Shown here: one piece after another, positions 52,601 to 60,160 of the stretch | Layout: each line of letters opens with the position of its first letter | How positions within the stretch are numbered: the first letter of the stretch is position 1 | Assembly: GCF_910592395.1 (NCBI RefSeq) | Contig: NC_088311.1 | Location: 19,906,501 to 19,970,500, forward strand | Direction of reading: 5' to 3' | Length of the DNA: 64,000 bases | From: Lineus longissimus | Lineage: Eukaryota > Nemertea > Pilidiophora > Heteronemertea > Lineidae | Notes under the pieces: generated by a model | What the model was told of the DNA's origin: nothing | Database searches by the model: none | The model's input: the letters and a program-made list of their open reading frames with translations, nothing else | Program-made: the position numbers and the translations under genes

Positions 52601-55600
52601 ATAATTTGAGAGTGCTTTATAAACAAAAACTTAAACAAAACATCAGTTCTATTGCAATTTCCCTTGACTGAAAGATCTCTATCAACATGATCAACGGCGT
52701 GATTAGTTCGTATGCACTTTGTTTTCGTCCATCCCGGGGTCATGTTCGTCGTTCAGGCTAGCCAACGTGACGAAGGGTAGCGGTGTCCTTATTACAGAAA
52801 GGTCATGCTGCCTGTCTTACCTGGGTCATATTTCAATGAATATGTATATCTGTCGATTTCGTAACTACCAAAGCGACCACGGTCAAGGGAATATTTCAAT
52901 TTGTTCTGCACTCTACTTTTATCCGATCTTTCTCCGACGAAATTGAAAGAAACTTGTATTCCTGATGGAGTCGCACTGAAAATGTACGGAATTTTAATGG
53001 CTCACTTTATAATCACTCACATGTGAATTTGCACACTTTGTTGACCGGAGTCGTATTCTATTCAATGAGCGATTTTGAAGAAAATATCACTTTCAAATTC
53101 AAATTTCAATATCAAATTCCGAGAGCGAGATCGAGAAACCCAACTGGGAGTCAATAAATACTTCAATGCCAGTGTAAATTAATTGTCTATTTTACTTACA
53201 TTGTGTCAATAACTGTGTGCGACTGTTCAGTCTCGCTGCATTTTAAATATTTATTTTTTGGTTTATATGACAGCCACATCTGTATATTATTATGTTTGTC
53301 AAGCACGATATCATTGAAGCTGTGTGTTCTGTTAGTGAAGCTGTCAGTGCGTGTTTGTGCATCTCGAATCAGATTCCGTTACGAATAGGAAATGCCGGTT
53401 GCAACTCTTTCATGATGAACGTGAAGTTCGGATAACGGTTCGGATAAAAAATGTCGCATTTTGTACAATGGGTATGTTCCGCAAGCGTTACGAACGACGA
53501 AGTGTTGTCATGTCATGTGATATGTCTCATGTCTCGTAGGAGTTGACAGGCGACACTCATAAATCTGCTTGTATAGGCTTCGTATACCAGAAGGAATGAG
53601 ATTAGAACTCTTTAGAAACAGTCGTCGTTAAACAAACATTTACATACATCGTACTTCGTCGTTCTCGGTAAGGATTGCCGAACGTCCCTAATATGCCACT
53701 TCCGAAACGGACGAGCTACGGAGAAGGAATTACGAGTTGCTTAACGACGCGAGCGATCTCCCTGCGCACACCGGAATTTAAAAAACTTGAAAATTCGTAT
53801 ATGTAGTTTAAACTTCTCACAAGGAGGCTTTCAAAACTTCCCGGCCTATACTCCGTCGATTAAAGAAATGTATTGAAAACAAAAAAATGTCATGCAAAGT
53901 TAGTTAAAATTTGATTAGAAAAATTAACAATTTGAAAAATATTATGCATGCATGGCAACCACCAAAATCACCCATAATAGATACATGTATGTAATCATGT
54001 CGCAAGCTCCGTTACCGTCTACTCCTCATAAGACCCAGTGGAATTTATTTACTAGGGCATTGCAAGGGCTGGGGGTCACGAAGACATACTATATTATTCT
54101 AAGGATATTACTCGGGCATAGTGATCAGAACGCTGGTCTCATAATCAGGGGTCGTGAGTTCGACTCTCAAAAGGATTACCAGTGTTTCGTCTCAGTGTGA
54201 TTGAGCAAGACACTTAACCCTAAACTGTTTCGTGCTTTGAATGAGACGCAACGCCAAGGCTGTGCCTTAGTGCCTATGGCAGGAAAGGTAAAATACCCCT
54301 ATACTCTGGCGCCTGCGATGGACTCGCTATCACGAGTCCAGAAAACCAAACCGGCCCATACAGTAACCTTAGTGGCATGCAAAAAATGCTCATTCCGCCT
54401 CGGAGGCGGAATACTCCTCCAAGAGTAACACTCATCCAGGAAGATAGACGCTAAACATGCTAAAAATGCCAAAGAAGAATCGTTTTTAACCAATCAGTGT
54501 ACGACGTTAACTATTAGGCCGAATTTTCACGACAAAACTCTGAAACTACCGCTGTAGATATCGAAACATCCGTGTTTGTTTTGTGGTATCAGTTTACATA
54601 TAGGTGGATTTTTTTACTGTTAGATGTAGATTGGCATTAAATAGCGTATGTTTCAACAAGGTCTTAAAGAAATAGTGAAGGTGAAGTGGGTCATGTTAGT
54701 AAACACAATTGGTAGCGTTATTCCATATGCATGCAGTATATAGTGTAATGATACTTGCCTTGCGAAAGAAATATTAGTAAAGATCCGACTGGAATAAACG
54801 AATGGTTAACAATTCACACTACTCCCTATTTTAAAAGGATGTCGTTGCAAAATGCCCTTTCACACTTAATTTTGCACCAATTTCCTTAAAAGAATTGTTT
54901 AAAGAATTGTTAAGAATATAGATAGATGATTTGATGTCGGCCAAAAATGCATAGGCAGTTAATGTACTTTTCTACACCTATATTTCATTTCGTTTTGTTT
55001 CATTCCGCGTTTTATCAGTAACCCTCCTTGGAGAGGATCATGATTGTGTGGACATCGTTTATTCCAAAGTCTATGCACATGTCTGTTGGGTAACTTGTAA
55101 CAACGAAATCATGCCTACCTTATATTTTTGACCGATGGATTGCCCATGTTCGTGACACTTCCTCCAAACTCCTCAGTTATCTGGAAAATCGAAGTGAAAA
55201 ATGTTGTTCGCTTAAAAAGATAAAATCACAGGCAATGATCAACGAGTGAGCTGCATGCACAGGGTGGCAAACAAAAGTCGGACTAGTGGACTTTCATCTG
55301 TGATAAATTTTAAGGAAAATACATATTTGTGATTTTGATTTTCAGGTGAGCCGTACAGGGATCTATTTGACGCACTACTTTGCTAATAAGCACCGTAGGG
55401 AAAAAAACCTCTTCTGGTTCGACTTTAAAGTGGTCATAAACTGTATTCGTATTGGCCTATTGAATCATGATAGCGCCGCTGTACAGTGCGATATTCGACA
55501 CCAATTTGCGACTTTTGTGTACCTTAATCTGACCCACCTTTAGCTCGCACCAGGCTATACTTATTATCTACTTTTGAATAGAATGTTTAAGAGAACGCTT

Positions 55601-58600
55601 ACTTGTTTGGTGAGGTTGGGTAAAATGACTGTGTCGATGTATTTCTGCGTACTGCTAGCTTGTCGAATAAAATCACTGTTGGTGATGAGTAAAGTGACCA
55701 TGAATCTCAGGCGACCTGGAGGAAAATTGAAATAAAAGTCAAGTTTTGGAGGAAAATTGAAATAAAAGTCGGGTTTTCTCAAAAAAATAAATAAAAATCA
55801 AGTTTTGGAGGAAAATTGGAATGAATGTCGGGTGCATTGAGTCAACTTTTGAAGAAAAAACTGGGATAAAAGTTCGACTACAGGTATCTCGTATAAGAAG
55901 GGAAAGCATATTGTGTAAGTCTAAATCGTCAAGACTTCTAAAGACTGTCTAGCACGGCCTACCAGGTTAGATACGAGCAAAAACCATAGGTTACTGAAAT
56001 TATCAGGAAAAGAAAGAAACGAGAAAAGTTCTGCAACTTCAAATCAATTGTCAGTCGACCGCCGTATCTATTTTTACACTGAGAATGAACACAGGAATAC
56101 ACAGTGCGGCATGTCGCTAAACATTTGGTTCGGGGCTGTATGAGAAAATGTCAAAACACAATGCACTTCGTCAATGTACACGAATAGCATTAAAAAAATT
56201 ATTTCATAACCATGGTTACTAAAATGTAAAAGTACGCTTCGGTCCCAAAATTCGGTTTGCGAAAAAACTAACTTTGAAGGAATCGGCCGCGTAGTTTTCG
56301 CACAGCGGCCCAAAAAATGTATAAGCACTATCAGCCGACAACATTGTTCTCTTCATCCATAGAACGATCTTAAGTCAGACAGTTTTTTTAATATCTATAA
56401 AGGGCAAATAAGAAATACCTTCAAATCACAGTAGGCCAACTCCAGTTTTCACTTTGAACTCGTTAAGTACTACCTGGTGCTGTTTTTTTTTAATTATTTC
56501 ATGGTTCCAGGTAGAATGATATTATTGTTAAAGTAGGTTAAAGTGATCTTTTCCAGGCAATCTGGATGTGACTTTACGAATAGGATAAACAGAAATAATT
56601 CGCGAACAGCGTGGGTTCTCTAATCTCTCCGTCACGTTCACTGGTCATTACAAGGTTGTTTTCATGTGCTCCCGTGACAACAGAAAAGCTTTTTAAACTT
56701 TCTGTTGTTAAAACGGAGAGAAAATATGACGTTTTACGGTATTTAGGAGTACGTGCACAGGTACTATCAGAAAAATGCTGTAAACCACCAAATTTTCGTG
56801 TCGTACTCTTTGCTGGGCGCGAAATTTCTGACCAAAATTAAGATTTCACAATTTTTATTTCGGTGGAAAACAAAAATTTCTTTCGGTTTTTCCAATAAGG
56901 ACTTATTTTTATTAGACTTTTAAATTCGCGAATATAGGGTATTCCGCGTAAATCTAGCGGCTATTGCTTTCAATCCTTCACTAGAGAATACGAAGGAACA
57001 AAAAGAAGCAAGCAGCACATGTACGTTGATTTGGTGAAGATAGAACCTGTTGAACTGTTAATAATACCACAACTAGATCAAATCGGTTAGATACCTGCTT
57101 GACCTGATGAAGTGGTCGTTAAAAGGTAGAAAATGTGGGTCAAACGGTGTTTTTCTAGTCCCGGGTTCTGTGGCTTACAAATCGATCAGATTTCTGAAGG
57201 TATGAGGTGCATTTGGTCCACTACCAAAACCTGATTGCTCAGTACTGTGTGTTTAGTGAGAAGAGTCTCCTTATGTTTTATAACGAGCTTGATGGACATG
57301 ATGAACTGAAGCATTGAACAATGTCGAAGTGGTCATCTTTTATAGGACCAAAGGTTTGGTTCATCTCGTATAAATCAATTTGTACGTACGGAGTGACATG
57401 TAATGAAATGTAGGCTACGAGCATATACAGTGTGTCAAGAAATGACGAGCTGAGATATCAAATGTTGGTTAACAATGTCAAGAGTTATTTAAAAATGCAG
57501 CCGGACAATTCATTTATTTCAACAACTCTAACCGGAATGGGTTTCAACCACCTGGACTTTCGAATTTATGACGCTTACAAGTGCCATCGATTTCTTTGTC
57601 TACATTTTGGACCACTCTTCAGCACAAACAGGTCAAATAAAAAAAACATCGATGTATCATTTGTTCATGGGTCGAGGATGACTATCCCACCCGTTCTTAC
57701 CTCGTTCCACGCATGTTTTGTTATCGTCCGACATCTTGAAGTTCTCGAAGCACGTACAAACATGGCGTCCAATCTTCGTCCTTTCGCACTTTTGGTTGCA
57801 GCCAAGCTTTTCGCATTCTGTACGAAGGGAGAAAAGTAGAAAAATACAACGTGTGAAATATGAGTTGGACCTTTCAATATATTTTTTTAAGTCTTGTTCA
57901 TGCAAAAAGGATGGATTTTGACGATTTTTGCATGTCACATTTTATGTTTTGTAGGTGCGTGGCCTCTGCGGAAGCACGGCCATTGGCATCATATGTGGAC
58001 AGTTCAGGAACGTTTTAATTCCCGATACAATAATAACGAAAGCAACCAACAATGCAACAACTGTACGCATTTTCCAAATATGAGGACCTGTTGAGAGAGA
58101 CATGCAAGAACCACTTACACAATTGGGGTCATTTGGTGCAAAAACAGCTTGCAAACGTCGTGCTACGATGAAATAAACCGAATAACTTTTCATATATAGA
58201 GGCAAGGAGTAGACACAGTTATTTAGGCACCTTAGACATTTTAACCACCTTTATAGTACATGTATTACCAAAACAATCAAAAAATTGAGACAAATTGAGA
58301 CAACGAATATATTGCTGATTATTGCCTAGCACTTAACAAACACACCTGTTGATATTTTGGAAGTGCTACTTTACATTCCAGGCGCAGTCGATGTTTGACC
58401 TGAGTGGAATAGCAGCATTTCTCTCAAAACCTAAATCTTAAGTTGCTTCATCCCGAAAAATAGTCGAATATTCGAAGAGGGCTGAATAATCATATATGTA
58501 GCGCTCACCTATGAGCCTATCGCGTGGGCTAGCATTGCTGTATAAATTGACACTCTTTTTAATACTGCCCGAACGGTCAGCGACCATGGTCAGCGACATA

Positions 58601-59837
58601 ACAACAGTAGTCAACAACACTTGAACCCTTACATGGCCCAACAACTCCACTCCAGGAGTCTCGTGCCCCCGTTCTAGTGTGGCTGTGATGAGGTCAATAA
58701 CTGGCTGTCATGATCAAGGCTCAACCCCCTGAAAGCTCTACCAATGTATTTTATATACCATGCCCGGTACAACTCTTCGTAATGGCTAGCAAACTTGACA
58801 TCCGATAAGCACTAACACAAGGATGTAAATGATATTAGAGGCCGACGCCGCTCGTCAAAAATTTGACATTTTTGATTGAATTTGAAAATTTCTTACGTGA
58901 GTAAACACGTACTAAATATGAATTTCAGCATTGGTGTTGCGAGGACATATCATACAAATGCTATAAATATTAACTTTCAGCAAAATCGTATACATGATAA
59001 TTGAACTAGCCACGCGGCATTGTGCAACTGCATTTCAATTGCTTGGACCACCAGTTATTATGAACGGCGTACCCCTTTAAGTCTATTAGCATGTCTCTCG
59101 CGTTCATTGCAACCCAGAAAGGACAAGTGCCTGGATATATTATAAAGATATTGAGTTGAAAGCGCGTGGGCAAACGTTGGTTATTATTGGGTTTTTAGAA
59201 AATTTTGGGGGGCGCTGTACGGTATATGGAAACCCGGCAACCCGCAGGGGACTTACGCGCCCGTACATGTAAGGCATCTGAGAAACTAGTCAAACCCATT
59301 GTTTACCACAGTCAGCGCGATGCACACATGTGTAGTCTAGCGCTTTGAAAGATGGTATTGCGAGCTGCAAAATGCCACGGGAAACAGTTGTTGTTTTTTT
59401 GAGAGAGAGCATGGTCAGTGCGGCAAGTCGCAAGGACCAATACTTCGTCCCCAAAAGGGACGAAGTGCGAGGTGCCTATTGCGAAAATGATTGGTTTGAC
59501 GAAACAATGGCCTGATTGGTTGGCTAGCCTTGTAACGTCAAACTATTCTTACACCGAGGGGTTTTCCTGTTTTTCATCATGGTCTAAGCTTAAATGCGTT
59601 TGGGCTGGAATTCCTGGCTTTTTTCGAGGTAGCACATGGGCTAGATGCACAGCGTAGCGGGTCGAGGCTATGTAATGGGCTACAAGTAGCACAGTCCAAT
59701 GAACCAACGAACCTCGTCATGCCTATTTGAATGTATAATAATGCGCACCTGCGTTGATGTACTTCTTGGCTTCGCATACGACACCCTCGTATCCTGGCGG
59801 ACAATCGCACGTGTTGTAGTCTGAGCCGTACACGTAT
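40151..59837 (-). CDS. Adhesion GPCR: EGF-EGF-SEA-Ig-Ig-HormR-GAIN/GPS-7TM (26 exons, 5' end missing)
   Basis: This is a plasma-membrane cell-adhesion receptor expected to signal through G proteins. I joined 26 minus-strand exons (listed separately) by GT-AG borders. All phases agree and the sum is 3721 bases, giving 1239 residues plus stop. Approximate residues: EGF halves 1-68, SEA 69-178, Ig 180-275, Ig 276-376, HormR-like 378-445, GAIN 452-730 with GPS 678-725, seven membrane segments 731-985, tail 990-1239. Many N-glycosylation sequons lie in the extracellular part. SEA plus Ig plus GAIN recalls the ADGRF group (GPR116-like), but the EGF repeats and divergent 7TM do not let me name an orthologue. 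The GPS triad is KPG instead of HL(S/T), and the TM3-loop 2 disulfide cysteines are missing. The start codon and signal peptide lie upstream of 59837. Confidence 0.92.
41070..41208 (-). CDS. Adhesion GPCR exon 25: cytoplasmic tail
   Basis: Acceptor atttgcag before 41208 and donor GTATGG after 41070; phase 0 in, one base out. The exon is rich in Ser, Thr and Gly (SSSFSSRR, GTTSTGTTSS), which gives many possible phosphorylation sites. It is disordered in appearance. Confidence 0.88.
41451..41573 (-). CDS. Adhesion GPCR exon 24: end of TM7 and juxtamembrane segment
   Basis: Acceptor attccag, donor GTATGT, phase 0 on both sides, 41 codons. It begins AILSILYYFFIDV, completing TM7, then reads KRCKLNCGCATK, whose cysteines are plausible palmitoylation sites. 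The usual TM7 motif (N-S-x-Q-G-F) is not present. A long Met-led open frame here is in the wrong frame; splice phase picks this one. Confidence 0.88.
41905..42031 (-). CDS. Adhesion GPCR exon 23: TM6 and extracellular loop 3
   Basis: Acceptor tttttcag, donor GTAAGT; enters after two bases, leaves in phase 0. TM6 is roughly SIHVVVVSLHMILLTVL, followed by the loop NEDTLWQQLLAATKSS. Confidence 0.88.
42451..42536 (-). CDS. Adhesion GPCR exon 22: end of TM5 and intracellular loop 3
   Basis: Acceptor tcttttcag, donor GTAAGT; phase 0 in, two bases out. It encodes MILVFLSL (inner TM5) and the basic loop AKRFWRVKKMQRIRERH, the usual G-protein-contacting region. Confidence 0.9.
42924..43078 (-). CDS. 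Adhesion GPCR exon 21: TM4, extracellular loop 2, TM5
   Basis: Acceptor gttttcag, donor GTAGGT. It contains APILWLVAEIVLVV (outer TM4), a 25-residue loop and LYLFIAICSVMTV (TM5). Loop 2 has no Cys and no Trp, although nearly all adhesion GPCRs carry a Cys-Trp pair there. Confidence 0.92.
43185..43335 (-). CDS. Adhesion GPCR exon 20: TM3 and start of TM4
   Basis: Acceptor tttgcag, donor GTAAGT; phase 0 in, one base out. FYFFHMCALSFVMVESGRLY fits the family TM3 pattern (H-Y-F-x-L ... W-M-x-x-E-G-x-x-L-Y), which fixes the receptor class. The TM3 cysteine normally just before this stretch is absent (NFLVLRA instead). Confidence 0.93.
43888..43990 (-). CDS. Adhesion GPCR exon 19: intracellular loop 1 and TM2
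   Basis: Acceptor tgtttcag, donor GTAATC; enters after two bases, phase 0 out. It encodes KTDGDSR (loop 1) and LFAIIFPIFIIAVECTIF (TM2). Confidence 0.88.
44315..44424 (-). CDS. Adhesion GPCR exon 18: TM1
   Basis: Acceptor tatttttcag, donor GTAAGT; phase 0 in, two bases out. It encodes AIVVVPGPVITLALFIACLV and continues to FVSHVLAL. It follows the GPS exon directly, as expected. Confidence 0.9.
44537..44669 (-). CDS. Adhesion GPCR exon 17: GPS motif
   Basis: Acceptor tttttccag, donor GTTAGT. It encodes SWSLKDC ... VTSCMCSKPGHYALLAP, which supplies the second Trp and last three Cys of the GPS. The cleavage triad position reads KPG rather than HL(S/T), so self-cleavage is unlikely. Confidence 0.95.
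45048..45097 (-). CDS. Adhesion GPCR exon 16: GAIN end, first GPS Cys and Trp
   Basis: A 50-base exon with acceptor tgtttacag and donor GTAAGT; phase 0 in, two bases out. It encodes HHHSCARWSKK. Too short for an ORF caller; found from phase and the GPS pattern. Confidence 0.88.
45502..45613 (-). CDS. Adhesion GPCR exon 15: GAIN subdomain B
   Basis: Acceptor tcttttcag, donor GTAAGA. It reads VNSNIQSIIIVNN and MNVTFTLKHLK, matching the GAIN strand pattern that ends P-x-x-x-x-L-x-H. An antisense + frame (45511-45804) is a shadow. Confidence 0.9.
45862..45937 (-). CDS. Adhesion GPCR exon 14: GAIN subdomain B
   Basis: Donor GTATCT; acceptor gcgtgcag is weak in pyrimidines. Two bases in and two bases out fit exons 13 and 15. 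It encodes LPRVLLATYRGIQRVMP, like the GAIN V-Y-x-x-L-x-x-x-L-P strand-turn. Confidence 0.85.
46037..46062. repeat. Perfect 11-base-stem hairpin in intron 13
   Basis: TCGTTCGTACA, loop GCTT, TGTACGAACGA. Confidence 0.8.
46324..46419 (-). CDS. Adhesion GPCR exon 13: GAIN domain
   Basis: Acceptor ttatatcag. Two donors would both keep the frame: GTAGGT after 46324 (chosen) or GTAGCG nine codons earlier. It encodes RYSPTERTKRSYAGGQYDI and then GSDGDISF. Confidence 0.8.
46443..46680 (+). repeat. Dispersed ~240-base element, copy 1 (intron 12)
   Basis: It begins aaggggtacgccg and has shared blocks (gcagttattatgcatg, attttgctgaaact, ttgaaattta) that recur in the same order, inverted, at 58838-59083. 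No coding capacity. Confidence 0.65.
46873..46975 (-). CDS. Adhesion GPCR exon 12: GAIN subdomain A helix
   Basis: Acceptor tttttttcag, donor GTAAGT; phase 0 in, one base out. It reads NLLTVVSQVATQLVDD, an amphipathic helix typical of GAIN A. Confidence 0.88.
47285..47412 (-). repeat. tRNA-derived SINE, family 1, diverged copy in intron 11
   Basis: The minus strand shows a B-box-like CTGGTTCGAGCC and the shared acgccgacagtg and cacctgggt blocks of the copies at 39880 and 60020, with more substitutions. Same orientation as the receptor gene. Confidence 0.65.
47772..47837 (-). CDS. Adhesion GPCR exon 11: GAIN subdomain A helix
   Basis: A 22-codon exon with acceptor atttttcag and donor GTACGT, phase 0 both sides. 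It reads ILEISSNILDNLQNVTE, close to the family pattern around S-N-x-L-D. Confidence 0.88.
48160..48357 (-). CDS. Adhesion GPCR exon 10: GAIN subdomain A
   Basis: Acceptor cccatttcag, donor GTGCGT after AGG, 66 codons, phase 0 both sides. It reads MAQVIQNLTMVTSFQKV and ELILISQMMLDIFEYF, the first GAIN helices. Confidence 0.88.
48587..48696 (-). CDS. Adhesion GPCR exon 9: HormR-like domain, second half
   Basis: Acceptor gtctttacag, donor GTAGGC. It reads GFMSRVCMCPPSQASCKW then DHSGCIRYDLL, completing the G-x-x-x-R-x-C ... W ... D-x-S-x-C pattern. A six-copy satellite begins only 10 bases upstream of the acceptor. Confidence 0.9.
48707..49093 (-). repeat. Six-copy ~65-base tandem repeat in intron 8
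   Basis: Copies start near 48707, 48771, 48836, 48900, 48965 and 49029. The core is ttctataaagttgcccaatc and then tatcgaatctgt. Copies differ by a few bases. The branch-point region for exon 9 must lie in or next to the array. Confidence 0.92.
50195..50485 (+). repeat. Degenerate ~60-base tandem array in intron 8
   Basis: Phrases such as gatgtactgtcccact, caatacaacaagatta and cagaagtgtt recur about five times with heavy divergence. Confidence 0.7.
50841..50948 (-). CDS. Adhesion GPCR exon 8: HormR-like domain, first half
   Basis: Acceptor ctcttttag, donor GTAATT. It reads IKDCCDNEYSKDGFWPKT and IIRCPVGVAG, matching the hormone-receptor-like pattern (W-P-x-T ... C-P ... G). Confidence 0.9.
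51135..51494 (-). CDS. Adhesion GPCR exon 7: end of Ig1 and all of Ig2
   Basis: Acceptor tattttccag, donor GTAAGT. GTYSCVTDDWG closes the first Ig domain. The second has VTLTC, the core Trp in YTWLRDG, and ATYTCIVKNIAG before the J-strand, so its disulfide pair and Trp are intact. Domain plus linker in one exon is common for Ig genes. Confidence 0.94.
52093..52332 (-). CDS. Adhesion GPCR exon 6: first Ig domain
   Basis: Acceptor tgttcccag, donor GTAGAG. It reads GNLLMLVCVTRGSSRIKFKW and YMAVLNIDKVTRID, giving the first Cys, core Trp and E/F strands; the second Cys is in exon 7. A splice inside the Ig domain just before the F strand is notable but common in receptor Ig domains. Confidence 0.93.
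52821..52975 (-). CDS. Adhesion GPCR exon 5: SEA domain, end (no Met codon)
   Basis: It has no ATG, so a Met-first ORF scan misses it; I found it because exon 4 ends with two bases and exon 6 starts with two. Acceptor cattttcag and donor GTAAGA satisfy both. It reads GIQVSFNFVGERSD and RFGSYEIDRYTYSLKYDP. Confidence 0.85.
54105..54330 (+). repeat. tRNA-derived SINE-like element, family 2, in intron 4
   Basis: A-box-like CATAGTGATCAGAACGCTGG and B-box GAGTTCGACTC (54156-54166) are followed by a body containing gagcaagacacttaaccc. It lies antisense to the receptor gene. Confidence 0.7.
54392..54412. repeat. Perfect 21-base palindrome with 10-base arms
   Basis: ATTCCGCCTC, one central G, GAGGCGGAAT. 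It lies just past the family 2 SINE body in intron 4. Confidence 0.75.
55119..55180 (-). CDS. Adhesion GPCR exon 4: SEA domain, middle
   Basis: A 62-base exon with acceptor gattttccag and donor GTAGGC; phase 0 in, two bases out. It reads ITEEFGGSVTNMGNP. Confidence 0.82.
55603..55715 (-). CDS. Adhesion GPCR exon 3: SEA domain, start
   Basis: Acceptor ttttcctccag, donor GTAAGC. It reads RFMVTLLITNSDFIRQASS then YIDTVILPNLTKQ, the first strand and helix of a SEA domain. The acceptor tract belongs to a short tandem repeat (55716-55850). Confidence 0.88.
55716..55850 (+). repeat. ~30-base tandem repeat at the exon 3 acceptor
   Basis: Units ggaggaaaattgaaataaaa followed by gtc(a/g)(a/g)gtttt occur about four times. 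On the minus strand each carries a ttttcctcca tract, so the exon 3 acceptor has near-duplicates upstream. Confidence 0.8.
57701..57817 (-). CDS. Adhesion GPCR exon 2: complete EGF-like domain
   Basis: Acceptor ccttcgtacag, donor GTAAGA. It supplies six cysteines: CEKLGC, KCERTKIG, VCTCFENF and KTCVE. The pattern suits an EGF domain; the D/N-x-D/N calcium consensus is not clear. Confidence 0.9.
58509..58682 (-). CDS. Candidate phase-symmetric cassette exon between exons 1 and 2
   Basis: An acceptor (cctcatcacag) and donor (GTGAGC) flank a 174-base open stretch that enters with two bases and leaves with one, so it can be included or skipped without frame change. It includes a hydrophobic run VQVLLTTVVMSLTMVA, so it could instead be an alternative first exon using an internal ATG. 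No family match, and the open frame could be chance. Confidence 0.2.
58838..59083 (-). repeat. Dispersed ~240-base element, copy 2 (intron 1)
   Basis: The reverse complement begins aaaggggtacgccg and follows 46443-46680 along its length. Confidence 0.65.
59749..59837 (-). CDS. Adhesion GPCR exon 1 (first seen): EGF-like domain, second half
   Basis: Acceptor cttcccttttcag, donor GTGCGC; needs two bases from an upstream exon. It reads YNTCDCPPGYEGVVCE, the typical EGF C-x-C-x-x-G-Y-x-G-x-x-C ending, and joins exon 2 in phase. Confidence 0.88.
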
Positions 59838-60019
59838 CTGAAAAGGGAAGCAAACATCAATGAGAACGTTATTCGCTTCCACTATCTTCCAAAACCGATA
59901 TCACAGAGAATATAATAATGTTATATTTTTAATTTCGAAATGATTGCAATCACCAATAGGCCATGCAAGTTTTGTTTTTCTTTTGAATATACGTACATTT
60001 TCACAATCTGAGCCTTTCA

Positions 60020-60160
60020 TGATCAGTACCCATTTATTCACCTGGGTGCAGAGAGGCAAGTAAGACAAAGAGACCTGCCTACAGTCTCACGCCGACAGTG
60101 GAAATCAAACCCAGGATCTCTCGACCGCTAGTCGGGAGTCCCAGCCACTGCACCACAGGA
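60020..60160 (-). repeat. tRNA-derived SINE, family 1, upstream copy
   Basis: It shares cacctgggtgcagagaggc and the agtaagacaaagagacctgc block with the copy at 39880-40040. The B box has mutated. Same orientation as the receptor. Confidence 0.8.

Noticed and set aside
57942-58205. Signal-peptide-like MRTVVALLVAFVIIVSG on the minus strand as a receptor first exon
   Set aside because: Hydrophobic start is attractive, but the frame has no downstream donor in the right phase before its stop; a nearby short acceptor-donor pair also fails phase.
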